In this document: in pieces, positions 41,818-50,964 of the stretch | Layout of the letters: the number at the start of each line of letters is the position of its first letter | Position numbering within the stretch: the first letter of the stretch is position 1 | Source: Vreelandella andesensis | Lineage (GTDB): Bacteria; Pseudomonadota; Gammaproteobacteria; Pseudomonadales; Halomonadaceae | Direction of reading: 5' to 3' | Assembly (NCBI RefSeq): GCF_003989795.1 | Contig: NZ_RZHG01000019.1 | Span: forward strand, 62,145-126,144 | Length of the DNA stretch: 64,000 nucleotides | The notes under the pieces: generated by a model | Databases searched by the model: none | The model's input: only the letters and a program-made list of their open reading frames with translations | Told to the model about the DNA's origin: nothing | Made by a program: the position numbers and the translations under genes

Positions 41818-44800
41818 TTACAACGTTTTCCGCGCGGTCTGATAACTGACAAAAAGTTTTTTTGCTGTGCTGCTCGACAGTCGAGATGACTGTATGCGTG
41901 CATTAATACCACTCAGTAATGTATCTGCCGATAACTGAGATTTCAGCAAAACGGCCTCAACTTGCTCGTATTGTTGGTGAGTCATATCGACCCCAGATAA
42001 AATGACCACTTTTGCGTCAGGTTGGCAAGCACGAATGTCGGGGACAAGCTCCCAACCTGAGCCATCCGGCAGCCCTATATCGAGCAATATAACGTCAAAC
42101 GACTGCTCTTTCAGGCGCGTGCGAGCCTTTTCCAAGGTATGTGCTGCCTCAAACGTAAAAGACTCACCGGCCATAGCAGAGACCACTTCGTGTAAGTCGG
42201 GGTCGTCTTCAACATGCAATATTCGGGGATGATGCTCCCGCTTAGCTGATAACTGCCGCTGAACCATTCCGATCAACTGATGTTGATCGATCGGTTTTGC
42301 CAGCCAATCAATGTTGGTAGCATCGCCGTTGATCGCTAAACGCCCTTGCTCTACCTTAGCTGAAACCACAATTATCGGTAGGTCAGCGGTGTTGGGGTGT
42401 TCGCGCAGCCGACGGATAACATCTAATCCACTGGTATCTGGTAGCGTTAAGTCCAGGCTAACAAGGTCGTAATGCTTATTTTGTAGGCTGTTCAGCGCCT
42501 CGGTACCATTAAAGGCAATATCGACGTGGTATCCAGCGCCACTCAACATAATGCTTAATAGATTGGCGACATCTTTATCATCTTCAACAACCAAAATACG
42601 GGCAGCGTCGTTATGATCAGCGTCTTGCCCCGACTTCAGGGTGGTTACTATTGCCGCTTGAGCTAATGGCAATTCAAAGAAAAAGCGTGAGCCTTTACCC
42701 TCAGTAGACTCAAAGTCAATGCGCCCGCCCATATGCTCTAGCAGTTCTCGCGTTATGGCCAGACCAAGGCCCGTCCCTTCTTTGACACGGGTATCAGAAG
42801 AATCTGCTTGAGCAAAACGCTGAAATACCTGTTTACGAAAGGAATCTGCAATGCCAGAGCCTTCATCAATTACACTAACAATTACTTTATTATCTGACGT
42901 TTCTACAACAAGCCCTACGTTGCCACCGTCCGGTGAAAACTTAATGGCGTTGGATAATAAGTTGGCTAGCACTTGCATCAACCGCTGATGATCAACATTA
43001 ACAAACACATCCGGCGCATTATCAGCCAATATCAGCGACACCCCTCTAACACTGCCGTAGTGACGGTTAGCATCTAGGGCCTGTTCGACCAACGGTATCA
43101 ACGCTTGCACTTGCATATCAAAACGCAATTTGCCCGCAGCGATTTTTTCGATATCTAATAAATCATTGATTAAGTGAGCTAAACGCTTACTGTTACGATG
43201 GGCTGTCGTTAGTAACTTTTGCGCTTTTTCTGGCAACTCACCAAAGGCTCCGCCCACCATTAAACCCAGCGCACCAGAAATAGACGTTAACGGCGTACGC
43301 AGCTCATGGCTAACGGTAGAAATAAATTCATTTTTTATCTTTTCCGCGTGTTTTCGCTTAGTAATATCTTCTGCAATACCCAGATAACCGCTAATATCAC
43401 CAGCACTATCACGCATAGGGGTAACCACCAGCGATACTGGCACGTGGTGACCATCTTTATGAACATAAGTCCACTCGCGTGTCTCGGAACCATTTTGCTC
43501 AGCTTTTTCTACAAACACCCTAAAGCCTTCAACAGGCTGGCCTTGCTCAGCACTGAGCTGTACCGAGCGCCGTTCTACCTCCTCTCTCAGGTGCAATATT
43601 GCGGGTGTCTGTATGCCCAGTACGTCTGCTTTGCTGTAACCCAGCATATTCTCAGCGCCTTTGTTGAAGGCGGTAATCACGCCAGTCGTATCAGTCGCCG
43701 TAATGGCCACTTCAGACGCAGCTTCAAGAATATTAGATAAAAAACGTTCAGCGTTGTGAATTGCGTTATCTGCGGCTTTACGCTCATTCGCTAAGCGGTT
43801 CATCGCGCGAGAAAGCGCGCATACTTCCGGCCCTCCCTGTTCAAGAAAGTCACTGTCAAAACGCGCATTATCGGCCATGTGGTCAATACGCCGGGTGATT
43901 CGCTCTATTGGATGCGTGAGGCTTCGCGCCACCCAAGCCCCTGCTAAACCAATGAGCACCATCGCCACCAGGGCAATAAACAAAAATTGACGGAAAGACG
44001 CGGTTGCTGGAGCAATGGCCTGGTCGTAGGAGATCGCTCGCAGCACAATCCAACCGAGTGGCTCCAATTGCTGGCTGGCAACCAGATAGCGCTGTTGCTG
44101 ATAGCTAACCAGGGTGCCCGCCGGACTAAGAGACAGTGCGGCGTCTACTAAAGGATCAGCCCCATCATCAGGCAGCGGCTCCAACGTCTCGAACCGTTCC
44201 TGCATAGAGACGAACAAGCGGTGTTGCGGGTCGATAACTAACGTTATTGCGCTAGCGCTAGCGCTAGTCTCGGCCTCAGCTGTGCGACTGGCGTCGATAA
44301 GCGGCGTGTTTGCGAGATTCAGTAGTCCACCTGCGTATCCGACAATAGCCCCATCAGAAGATAGCATGGGGTACACGTATGAAATTAGCGGCAGCCCGGT
44401 TGTGCGCCCAATGATCGGCGCGGAAATCACGGCCTCTTTGGTTTGCCGGGCACGCTGGAAGTGCGGCCGGTCGGCGTAATTAGTCCCTAAGCGGCCTGGT
44501 ACATAAAGGCTCTCTGCGATGGCAGTTGCATTCGCATCCAACACCAATAGCCCGTCTGGGAAAAGACGTTTAGCGACGGACGTTTGTTGTAAGAGCGACA
44601 TAAGTTCTTGTTCACTGCGCAACACCCCCTCATTGTTGAGCAAGCGTGTTGCAAACGCTTCTAACCCAAGCATTCGCTGTTGCTGTGAGAGTTCAAGCTC
44701 AGAGGCTAAGCGCTTTATTTCAGCTGTTTCGCGCTCTGCTACGATAGATTCATAATCGGCCACCATTAACTGGTGGACAGTCATCAGCATTCCACCAACG

Positions 44801-44862
44801 AGAACACCACTCGTGACCAATACGAGTAGAACAACTCGCACACTCAATGGAATTTTTATCAC
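41818..44862 (-). CDS. Hybrid sensor histidine kinase (dCache-HAMP-PAS-HisKA-HATPase-REC-REC)
   Basis: A 1014-residue membrane kinase. Domains in order: membrane helix at 9-29; a periplasmic double-Cache-like sensor to about 285; a second helix near 290-312; HAMP (SLTHPIERITRRIDHMA); PAS at about 380-505; and HisKA with STVSHELRTPLTSISGALGLM. The HATPase domain has NLLSNAIKFSPDGG, DEGSGI and GTGLGLAI. Two receivers follow with phospho-acceptor Asp in LVSLDLTLPD and VILLDIGLPD. It is the last gene of the four-gene signalling operon, with ATGA overlap to the preceding kinase. No Hpt domain is present; the Hpt protein encoded in the same operon is a natural phosphotransfer partner. Confidence 0.92.
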   Translation of the reverse strand: MIKIPLSVRVVLLVLVTSGVLVGGMLMTVHQLMVADYESIVAERETAEIKRLASELELSQQQRMLGLEAFATRLLNNEGVLRSEQELMSLLQQTSVAKRLFPDGLLVLDANATAIAESLYVPGRLGTNYADRPHFQRARQTKEAVISAPIIGRTTGLPLISYVYPMLSSDGAIVGYAGGLLNLANTPLIDASRTAEAETSASASAITLVIDPQHRLFVSMQERFETLEPLPDDGADPLVDAALSLSPAGTLVSYQQQRYLVASQQLEPLGWIVLRAISYDQAIAPATASFRQFLFIALVAMVLIGLAGAWVARSLTHPIERITRRIDHMADNARFDSDFLEQGGPEVCALSRAMNRLANERKAADNAIHNAERFLSNILEAASEVAITATDTTGVITAFNKGAENMLGYSKADVLGIQTPAILHLREEVERRSVQLSAEQGQPVEGFRVFVEKAEQNGSETREWTYVHKDGHHVPVSLVVTPMRDSAGDISGYLGIAEDITKRKHAEKIKNEFISTVSHELRTPLTSISGALGLMVGGAFGELPEKAQKLLTTAHRNSKRLAHLINDLLDIEKIAAGKLRFDMQVQALIPLVEQALDANRHYGSVRGVSLILADNAPDVFVNVDHQRLMQVLANLLSNAIKFSPDGGNVGLVVETSDNKVIVSVIDEGSGIADSFRKQVFQRFAQADSSDTRVKEGTGLGLAITRELLEHMGGRIDFESTEGKGSRFFFELPLAQAAIVTTLKSGQDADHNDAARILVVEDDKDVANLLSIMLSGAGYHVDIAFNGTEALNSLQNKHYDLVSLDLTLPDTSGLDVIRRLREHPNTADLPIIVVSAKVEQGRLAINGDATNIDWLAKPIDQHQLIGMVQRQLSAKREHHPRILHVEDDPDLHEVVSAMAGESFTFEAAHTLEKARTRLKEQSFDVILLDIGLPDGSGWELVPDIRACQPDAKVVILSGVDMTHQQYEQVEAVLLKSQLSADTLLSGINARIQSSRLSSSTAKKLFVSYQTARKTL

Positions 44863-47723
44863 TGATAGTTCCTTGGTAATAAGATATAAAAGTTAGCGCC
44901 GCCTCCCGCGGCATCACGGTAGCCAACCTCTCCCCCCATCTGCTGGCAAATTTCTTGGCTAATGGCTAAACCAAGGCCGGTTCCAGGTAGCTTTCGGGTA
45001 TCGCTGCCATCCGCTTGAGAGAAACGCTGGAACAGATGATCACGAAACTCAGGATCGATGCCGGGGCCGTGGTCACGCACTGAAATCTCGATAGTGCTGT
45101 CATACGGCGTGACGCATAGTTCAACCGCCCTTCCAATCGGGGAGAATTTGATTGCGTTGGATAAGAGGTTGTTGAGTGCTTGTATTAAGCGAGGACCATC
45201 AACGTTACTCAACACCGTAGGCAACGCATCAGACATCTGAATAGGTACCTGATGCTGCTCGCTGTAGCCGTGCATGGCCTCGACAGCCTCATTCAACAAA
45301 GGGGCTAGCCGTTGTACGCTTAGGTTCATGGGCATTTTGCCAGCGACCAGCTTTTCTATATCCAGCAAATCGTTAATTAACAACGCTAAGCGCTCAGCAT
45401 TGCGTTCAGCGGTATTGATGAGTGTCTGAGCTTTTTCGGGTAACGTGCCTACTGCACCACCCTTAAGAAGACCTAGCGAGCCTTTAATAGACGTAAGAGG
45501 GGTACGCAACTCATGGCTAACGGTAGAAATAAACTGATCTTTCATTTTATCCAGCTTACGGCGTTCGGTGATGTCTTCAATCAGTGACCAAATCACTTGC
45601 TGACCGTCTCGCTCTTGGCTGAGCATGCCTTGCAGACGCACCGGGTAGCGACTGCCATCCTTGCGAATATACTCTTTCTCAATAGGGCCGTAGCGACCCA
45701 TCGCTTTTAAATTTAAAAGCGCCTGCTCTTCTTCCGGCTGATACTCTTTTGGAATGAGGTCCCAGTAACTAAGTGACACGAACTCATCACGGGTGTAGCC
45801 CGTTGGTGCAATGAGCGCGTCGTTTAAATCGATAAACTGCCCGGTTGTAAAATCATTCAGCGCAATACCTATGGGTGAAAACTCGAATAGCCCTCTTAGC
45901 CGTGCTTCATTGTTTTCTAGGGCCAAGCGTGCTTGTTCTTGCTCATGAATATCGTGCAAGAAACCGTGCCACAAGGTGCTACCATCGATAAGGCGTTCAG
46001 GTTTTGCCTGGCCCATTATCCAGCGATACCCTTTATCCTGTGACCGCACACGATACGTCGCTTGCCAGTACGCCAGCGTGTTAGCTGAATGCTCTATAGA
46101 CGCACTGAGCGCTTCCAGATCATCGGGATGAACACGTGCAAAGGCAGGTGTGGCATCGTCAGCGGCTTCCAGCGGAGTGAGTCCGTATAACGCTTCGATT
46201 TGAGGTGAGCTAAACGGGAAGGTGATACGGCCATCTAAAAAGCGGCGAAATTGATAGGTAACGCCAGGTAGTTGAGCAGTCAACTTGCTGAGACGTTCAT
46301 TATGGAGACTACTTGCTAAGATATCGGATAACCAGCGCGCTAATAAGCGTATGAAAAGCTTCTCGCTGTCATCGTAATACTCCACTCGCGCTTTGCTGGC
46401 GGCAAAATTTAGCGTCCCAAACGCATCACCCTCTATCTCAATGACGATGCCTGCATAAGCGCCTAGTGGATTTTTCTGATAGCAGGGATGGCTTTTGAAT
46501 TCGCCACGTTCGGCATTAGCGATGAACAATTCGCGTTGCTGCGACGCGTTGCCAGAAAAAATATGCTGGCACCAAGTATGGCCCAACGCAAAGGTCTGAT
46601 GCGCATTTATTGAGGTGCCTACCACTGCCTCTATCCAGCGCACCGTGTAAACATCGCCCTCGATTTGACTAAGAATCGCCACATCCATCTTTAGATAGTG
46701 CCTGGCTATTGTTAGGGCATGGTTGATTTTTTCGTCTAGCGTAACGTGTGATGAAAAAGCGATGTCGTTAAGCAGCACCAGTGCATCGTGATGTTTGTTA
46801 AGTTGACTTACTGTATTTCGTTCGCGGGTAACATCAACAATAAAGCCTTCTAGAATAGCGGGATAGCGAGCATCATCGTGAACACATTTTCCTCGCTCCT
46901 CGACCCAGCGCCAAGTACCGTCCCGGTGCTGAATACGATACTCAAGATGCCATTCTGTATTGTCAGCCATTGCCTTGGCGACAGCTTTCTCCAGTACAGG
47001 CGCATCGTCTGAATGGATCAAGTCTGCGTAACAGATGCTTTTATTGCCAATTAACTCGTCAGCTGGGTAGCCGCTTACCCGGTCGACCTGCCCGCTAATG
47101 TACAGCATTGTCCAATGTTTATCGGGCAAACAGCGATAAGTCACACCCGGCATATTATCAATGATAGATGCCATTTGATCGCGGCTGGCAACCAGCTCAG
47201 ATTCTAGTGCTGAACATGACGTCTGACTGGTTTCATCAGCGTGTATTAGCGCCTCCACCGTCGTGGCAAGATCCTCAAGCATATCGATTTGCTCGGAAGA
47301 CAGTGTTCTTGGCTGCGTATCGATTAGGCAAAAAGTTCCAATGCGGTAACCGCTGCTAGTGTGCAAAGGAACGCCAGCATAAAAACGTATATCAGGAGGG
47401 CCAACGACCAGAGGATTGTCAGCAAAACGGGCGTCTTCTAGCGCATTTTCGACAACTAATGGCGAGGAGGTCAGGATCGCGTGACCACAAAAGGAAAGGT
47501 TGCGCGGTATTTCACTAGCATCAAGCCCTTGGCATGACGTGAACAACTGCCGACCCTGGTCAATTAACGATACCAGCGCAATGGGCACTGAAAACAGTTG
47601 ACGAGCAATGCGGGTGATACGGTCAAAGCGTGCTTCATGATCGCTATTAAGCAAACCCGTTTCATTCAATGCACGCTGGCGCTTGGTTTCATTTTCCGGA
47701 ATCGGTGGGGGCTTCATTTTCAA
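44859..47723 (-). CDS. Multi-sensor histidine kinase (GAF-PAS-GAF-PAS-PAS-HisKA-HATPase)
   Basis: A 954-residue soluble kinase with no clear membrane segment. An N-terminal GAF domain (about 25-165, IALVSLIDQGRQLFTSCQG) is followed by PAS/PAC (about 190-310, with a WRWVEERG PAC motif), a second GAF (about 320-480) and two more PAS units (about 490-720). HisKA has STVSHELRTPLTSIKGSLGLL, and the HATPase has NLLSNAIKFSPIG, DHGPGID and GTGLGLAISQEI. There is no receiver domain, so phosphate must go to a separate protein such as the CheY-like or REC-REC-GGDEF proteins encoded upstream. It overlaps the next kinase by 4 nt. Confidence 0.9.
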   Translation of the reverse strand: MKMKPPPIPENETKRQRALNETGLLNSDHEARFDRITRIARQLFSVPIALVSLIDQGRQLFTSCQGLDASEIPRNLSFCGHAILTSSPLVVENALEDARFADNPLVVGPPDIRFYAGVPLHTSSGYRIGTFCLIDTQPRTLSSEQIDMLEDLATTVEALIHADETSQTSCSALESELVASRDQMASIIDNMPGVTYRCLPDKHWTMLYISGQVDRVSGYPADELIGNKSICYADLIHSDDAPVLEKAVAKAMADNTEWHLEYRIQHRDGTWRWVEERGKCVHDDARYPAILEGFIVDVTRERNTVSQLNKHHDALVLLNDIAFSSHVTLDEKINHALTIARHYLKMDVAILSQIEGDVYTVRWIEAVVGTSINAHQTFALGHTWCQHIFSGNASQQRELFIANAERGEFKSHPCYQKNPLGAYAGIVIEIEGDAFGTLNFAASKARVEYYDDSEKLFIRLLARWLSDILASSLHNERLSKLTAQLPGVTYQFRRFLDGRITFPFSSPQIEALYGLTPLEAADDATPAFARVHPDDLEALSASIEHSANTLAYWQATYRVRSQDKGYRWIMGQAKPERLIDGSTLWHGFLHDIHEQEQARLALENNEARLRGLFEFSPIGIALNDFTTGQFIDLNDALIAPTGYTRDEFVSLSYWDLIPKEYQPEEEQALLNLKAMGRYGPIEKEYIRKDGSRYPVRLQGMLSQERDGQQVIWSLIEDITERRKLDKMKDQFISTVSHELRTPLTSIKGSLGLLKGGAVGTLPEKAQTLINTAERNAERLALLINDLLDIEKLVAGKMPMNLSVQRLAPLLNEAVEAMHGYSEQHQVPIQMSDALPTVLSNVDGPRLIQALNNLLSNAIKFSPIGRAVELCVTPYDSTIEISVRDHGPGIDPEFRDHLFQRFSQADGSDTRKLPGTGLGLAISQEICQQMGGEVGYRDAAGGGANFYILLPRNYQ

Positions 47724-47749
47724 CCTCAGCTGTCACATCCATCACGATG

Positions 47750-49396
47750 TTAATCTGCCGCTAAACACACACGGTTACGCCCGCTGTTTTTGGCTTGGTA
47801 CAGCGCTTGATCAGCCCGGTTAAGCAGGGACTCAGCGGTATCATCAGGAAAGTGCTGGTTGTCCACCACGCCTGCTGACAAGGTGCAGGAAAACGATTCA
47901 TTCCCCCCCGTAAACTGGATAGCCGCAAAATCTCCGCGAAGGCTATTTACCATGCTGGCAGCATTGTCGGCAGTACAGTCGATCAGTACCAACGTAAACT
48001 CTTCTCCACCGTAGCGGCCCAATTTGTCGGTACTCCGGAAACGTTGGCGTAACAGAGTACCCACGGCGGCAATCACTAAGTCACCTACGGCATGCCCGTG
48101 CGTGTCGTTAACCGCCTTGAAATGATCAATATCCAGCATTACCACAGAAAAAACCTGTGGTTTCCGTTGTGCCAGTAGCCACTGATCTTGCAGGGCTTCT
48201 TTGATGCTGGCGTGCTTAAGAAGCCCGGTTAGCGCGTCTCTATTTTTAGTATCCTCCAGCTTACGTAACCGCATGACACGGGATCGGCACAGGTTGATGA
48301 GAAGATCTGTGTCGATAGGCTTTTCAAGGAATGCATCGCCTCCCCGTAATAGTGCTTGCCCGCGCAGCGCTGCATTGGACTCAGCAGAAATGTAAACAAT
48401 GGGTATTTGTGACCAGCGCTCCATCTGACCCAGCAGAGCGGCTATTTCTGAACCGGTGATATCTGGCAGCCAGAGGTCCATCAGAATTAGCTCAGGATTA
48501 AGATCATTGATAGCTTCGAACAGAGGCTCGGGACGGTCAAACACACTGACATGCATACCAGCATCTTCCAGCACGCATTGAAGATGCTGCGCTAATTCGG
48601 TGTCATCTTCGACAATCATCACACGCTCTGGCTGGCTATCTTTTGTTTTAATTAGCTGCGCTATGTGAGAAGTAAGCTTTATTATGTCTAGAGGTTTAAC
48701 AAAATAATTTTGCCCTCCGCTACGCAAGGCGTGAAGTCGTGCTGTGAGACTTTCTTCAGTACCCGTAAACAGAATTGGGCAGATATAGTCTTTCAAGTGC
48801 GTCTGCCAAAAGGCCACCGGGTTTTCTCTAATCGCCTTGTTTTGCGTGGCGCGATGGTCGATTAGCAGTAAGTCAGGAGATAAATCTTTATCATTATTGA
48901 GTTCCTGGGCATCACTGAAATGTCGTACCTGAAAGCCAAAACTGTGCAGCTGTTGAGCCACGTATTCCGCTAACATGACATCACGCTCTACCAACCAAAT
49001 GGAAGGTGCATCGCCATCACTTTCCAGGCGAGTAGTCTCCATGCCCACAACCGCTTTCCGGTTTTTGTCCACCTCAAGTGCGCTTTGTAATTGCGAAATC
49101 CAATCCAAAACAGGTAGTGATTGCTTGGCATCCTGCTTCAGCACCTTTGCCACCTGCAGCTCGTGCTCTCGCGCTTGACGACCAAGGTTTTCAAAGCCAA
49201 AGGTTCCTGCAGAGCCTGCCAGCGAGTGCAAGAGTGAATTTAATTGTTGGAGGGAGTCGGTGCACGAGGCGTCTGTTGCAAGCTGGTTAGCAAGCCCTGT
49301 TAGCCGCTCGAAATCAGAAGTAAGACGTTTTGAATAAGCTGCCGAAAGCGTTTCTAATCGCTGGGCGAAAGCCTGAGAGGAGGTTGAATCAACCAT
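47750..49396 (-). CDS. Hpt-REC-REC-GGDEF diguanylate cyclase response regulator
   Basis: A 548-residue protein combining an N-terminal Hpt domain (phosphorylatable His in LLHSLAGSAGTFGFENL, about 52-68) and two receivers (about 125-240 with LLLIDHR, and about 255-370 with LILMDLWLPDITG). It ends in a GGDEF domain with GRYGGEEF and an intact I-site RSTD five residues upstream. The layout is close to PleD with an added Hpt, linking phosphorelay to c-di-GMP output. The start ATG 49396 overlaps the upstream CheY-like gene by 8 nt; a longer in-frame start at 49432 is less likely. The two kinase genes follow. Confidence 0.9.
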   Translation of the reverse strand: MVDSTSSQAFAQRLETLSAAYSKRLTSDFERLTGLANQLATDASCTDSLQQLNSLLHSLAGSAGTFGFENLGRQAREHELQVAKVLKQDAKQSLPVLDWISQLQSALEVDKNRKAVVGMETTRLESDGDAPSIWLVERDVMLAEYVAQQLHSFGFQVRHFSDAQELNNDKDLSPDLLLIDHRATQNKAIRENPVAFWQTHLKDYICPILFTGTEESLTARLHALRSGGQNYFVKPLDIIKLTSHIAQLIKTKDSQPERVMIVEDDTELAQHLQCVLEDAGMHVSVFDRPEPLFEAINDLNPELILMDLWLPDITGSEIAALLGQMERWSQIPIVYISAESNAALRGQALLRGGDAFLEKPIDTDLLINLCRSRVMRLRKLEDTKNRDALTGLLKHASIKEALQDQWLLAQRKPQVFSVVMLDIDHFKAVNDTHGHAVGDLVIAAVGTLLRQRFRSTDKLGRYGGEEFTLVLIDCTADNAASMVNSLRGDFAAIQFTGGNESFSCTLSAGVVDNQHFPDDTAESLLNRADQALYQAKNSGRNRVCLAAD

Positions 49397-49778
49397 GGAA
49401 CGTTTCCCAGATAGCGCGAACGTCGTCAGCAAGCGTCATTGGGTCAAAAGGCTTTGCAATAACGTTTGCTGCCCCAATTTCCTTATACCGCGCCACTTCT
49501 TCAGGCTGAACCTTAGCGGTCATAAAAGCGACGACTGTGGATTCGTTAATGTACCCTTGGCGCTTTAATTCCAGTAACGTGCTAGGCCCGTCCATACCTG
49601 GCATCATCACATCAAGCAAAAACATTTGCGGCGCAAATTCCGCAACTTCTCTTAAGGCTTGTTCGCCGGATTCGCAAATTTTAACCGTTAGGCCACCCAC
49701 ATCCTCAAGAGCCATAGAAGCAATCTCGCGAATATCGGGATCGTCTTCGACGTACATAATTTTTTCAAGTGTGTCCAT
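49389..49778 (-). CDS. CheY-like single-domain response regulator
   Basis: A 129-residue stand-alone receiver domain: acidic pair in YVEDDPDIRE (about 9-18), phospho-acceptor Asp in MFLLDVMMPGMDGP (about 57), conserved Thr/Ala in FMTAKV and Lys in VIAKPFDP. There is no output domain. It is the first gene of the signalling operon and could shuttle phosphate between the kinases, the Hpt domain and the GGDEF protein. The upstream ~145 bp, AT-rich, probably holds the operon promoter. Confidence 0.92.
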   Translation of the reverse strand: MDTLEKIMYVEDDPDIREIASMALEDVGGLTVKICESGEQALREVAEFAPQMFLLDVMMPGMDGPSTLLELKRQGYINESTVVAFMTAKVQPEEVARYKEIGAANVIAKPFDPMTLADDVRAIWETFHG

Positions 49779-49924
49779 GCCACGCTTCCTTAAAAATTTT
49801 TAATACACTAATCTAATCAAACAACTGTATAAGTTTTGTATCAGGATTTCTATGGATTTTTAGAATAGATCAAATGGGCTTATCAACGGTTAGAATTTGT
49901 CCTTCCTACAATGTGCAAAACTAA

Positions 49925-49999
49925 GGAAACGCTGATCAATTCGTTTCTGGACTACTGAGGCATTTAAACCGAAACGGCCCGAGTATTTAATCAGCGATT
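49925..49999. repeat. Inverted-repeat pair next to the IS630 remnant
   Basis: GGAAACGCTGATCAA (49925-49939) and TTAATCAGCGATT (49987-49999) are imperfect inverted copies. The first resembles the end of the MITE-like element at 34924. They lie just beyond the 3' end of the decayed transposase and may be the remains of IS ends. Nothing else was seen in 49779-50021. Confidence 0.45.
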
Positions 50000-50021
50000 A
50001 ATATTTAACGACCCGTGGCTT

Positions 50022-50460
50022 TTAACCTGACAACACCTTCTGCACATGATGTCTTAGGGAATGGAAGCTTTCATAAGCTGCCAGTAGCAATCACTCTTGC
50101 TTTACCCTGCGCGAGAGAATCTCGATTAGGTTCAATTCTGGTGAATAGAAGGGAAGGGTGATCACATAAACCCGCTGATTCAGCCACTCCCGTCGCTTGC
50201 GCTGAAACAGGGCCGAGCGCTGAATACTGGCGTTGCCCATCACCACGATGGCAAAGGTATCCGGCGATTTGTGGGTAATAAAGTGATCAAAAGCTTCGAT
50301 AACGACCTCGGTGGTGCTGTATCCGTTGTCGAATGGTAAATCAGCTTGCCTTGATCTTCTCAGTGCTGAAGCTCGGTCAACAGGCCGTGGGTATTACGAA
50401 CGTCTGTTTCGTTACGCCGATCATTAAGAGATCGCCGAGCCCGCTTGACGCTGTACCCTG
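50022..50460 (-). pseudogene. Remnant of an IS630-family transposase (internally deleted)
   Basis: The minus strand reads RNETDVRNTHGLLTELQ, TGA (50360-50362), a junction with about 250 bp deleted, then DNGYSTTEVVIEAFDHFITH. After this come FAIVVMGNASIQRSALF, ITLPFYSPELNLIEIL, a second TGA where Trp is expected, and a normal C-terminal end with TAA at 50022-50024. The usual catalytic DN of the DDE_3 domain is GN here. Together these rule out activity. The first part repeats 41557-41664. It abuts the end of the catabolic operon. Confidence 0.8.
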
Positions 50461-50469
50461 GTTTACTAG

Positions 50470-50964
50470 CTAAGATGACTTTTTCCAGCGCAAAATCCGG
50501 TACACATTAGACAATACATCTGCACCCATCATGACGACTCCCGGTAATGAGCCCGCCTGCCAGTTGAATACTAACCAAAGCAGGCTGCCGACTAGCAGGG
50601 CTCCACGCCGTGGCAAGCCAGCAAAAAAGAATACCCCGATGCTTCCCGAAATCACCGCAATTACCGGCAAAATATCCCAGCTACTCTGCCAACTGACCCC
50701 GCCAGTGACGAGGTACAGGCCAATGAAGCCTGAGGCGAACCAGGCGCCGCGAAAGCGCATGCCGACGAGGTTGCGCACCGCCGTGATCAGGTTGAGCAGG
50801 GCCGCCGTCGGCTGTGCCAGGAGTACAAAATGCAGGCTCCACACCAGGCAAGAGCCCGATAGCATCACTAACATGCGCACATCGTGGCGGCACTGAAAGG
50901 CCAGCACGCCGAGCAACGCCGCCACACCGCCGAGCAGCTGTATACCCAGCCACTCAAGGCTCAT
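50470..50964 (-). CDS. YgjV-like inner-membrane protein
   Basis: A 164-residue, very hydrophobic protein with about five to six membrane helices, resembling the YgjV family of unknown function (LGVLAFQCRHDVRMLVMLSGSCLVW, LLNLITAVRNLVGMRF). It is the last gene of the catabolic operon and starts within the stop of the preceding amidohydrolase gene (ATGA overlap), so it is translated with it. Its role there is unclear; transport or resistance to an intermediate are guesses only. An IS630 remnant begins 10 nt after its stop. Confidence 0.7.
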   Translation of the reverse strand: MSLEWLGIQLLGGVAALLGVLAFQCRHDVRMLVMLSGSCLVWSLHFVLLAQPTAALLNLITAVRNLVGMRFRGAWFASGFIGLYLVTGGVSWQSSWDILPVIAVISGSIGVFFFAGLPRRGALLVGSLLWLVFNWQAGSLPGVVMMGADVLSNVYRILRWKKSS

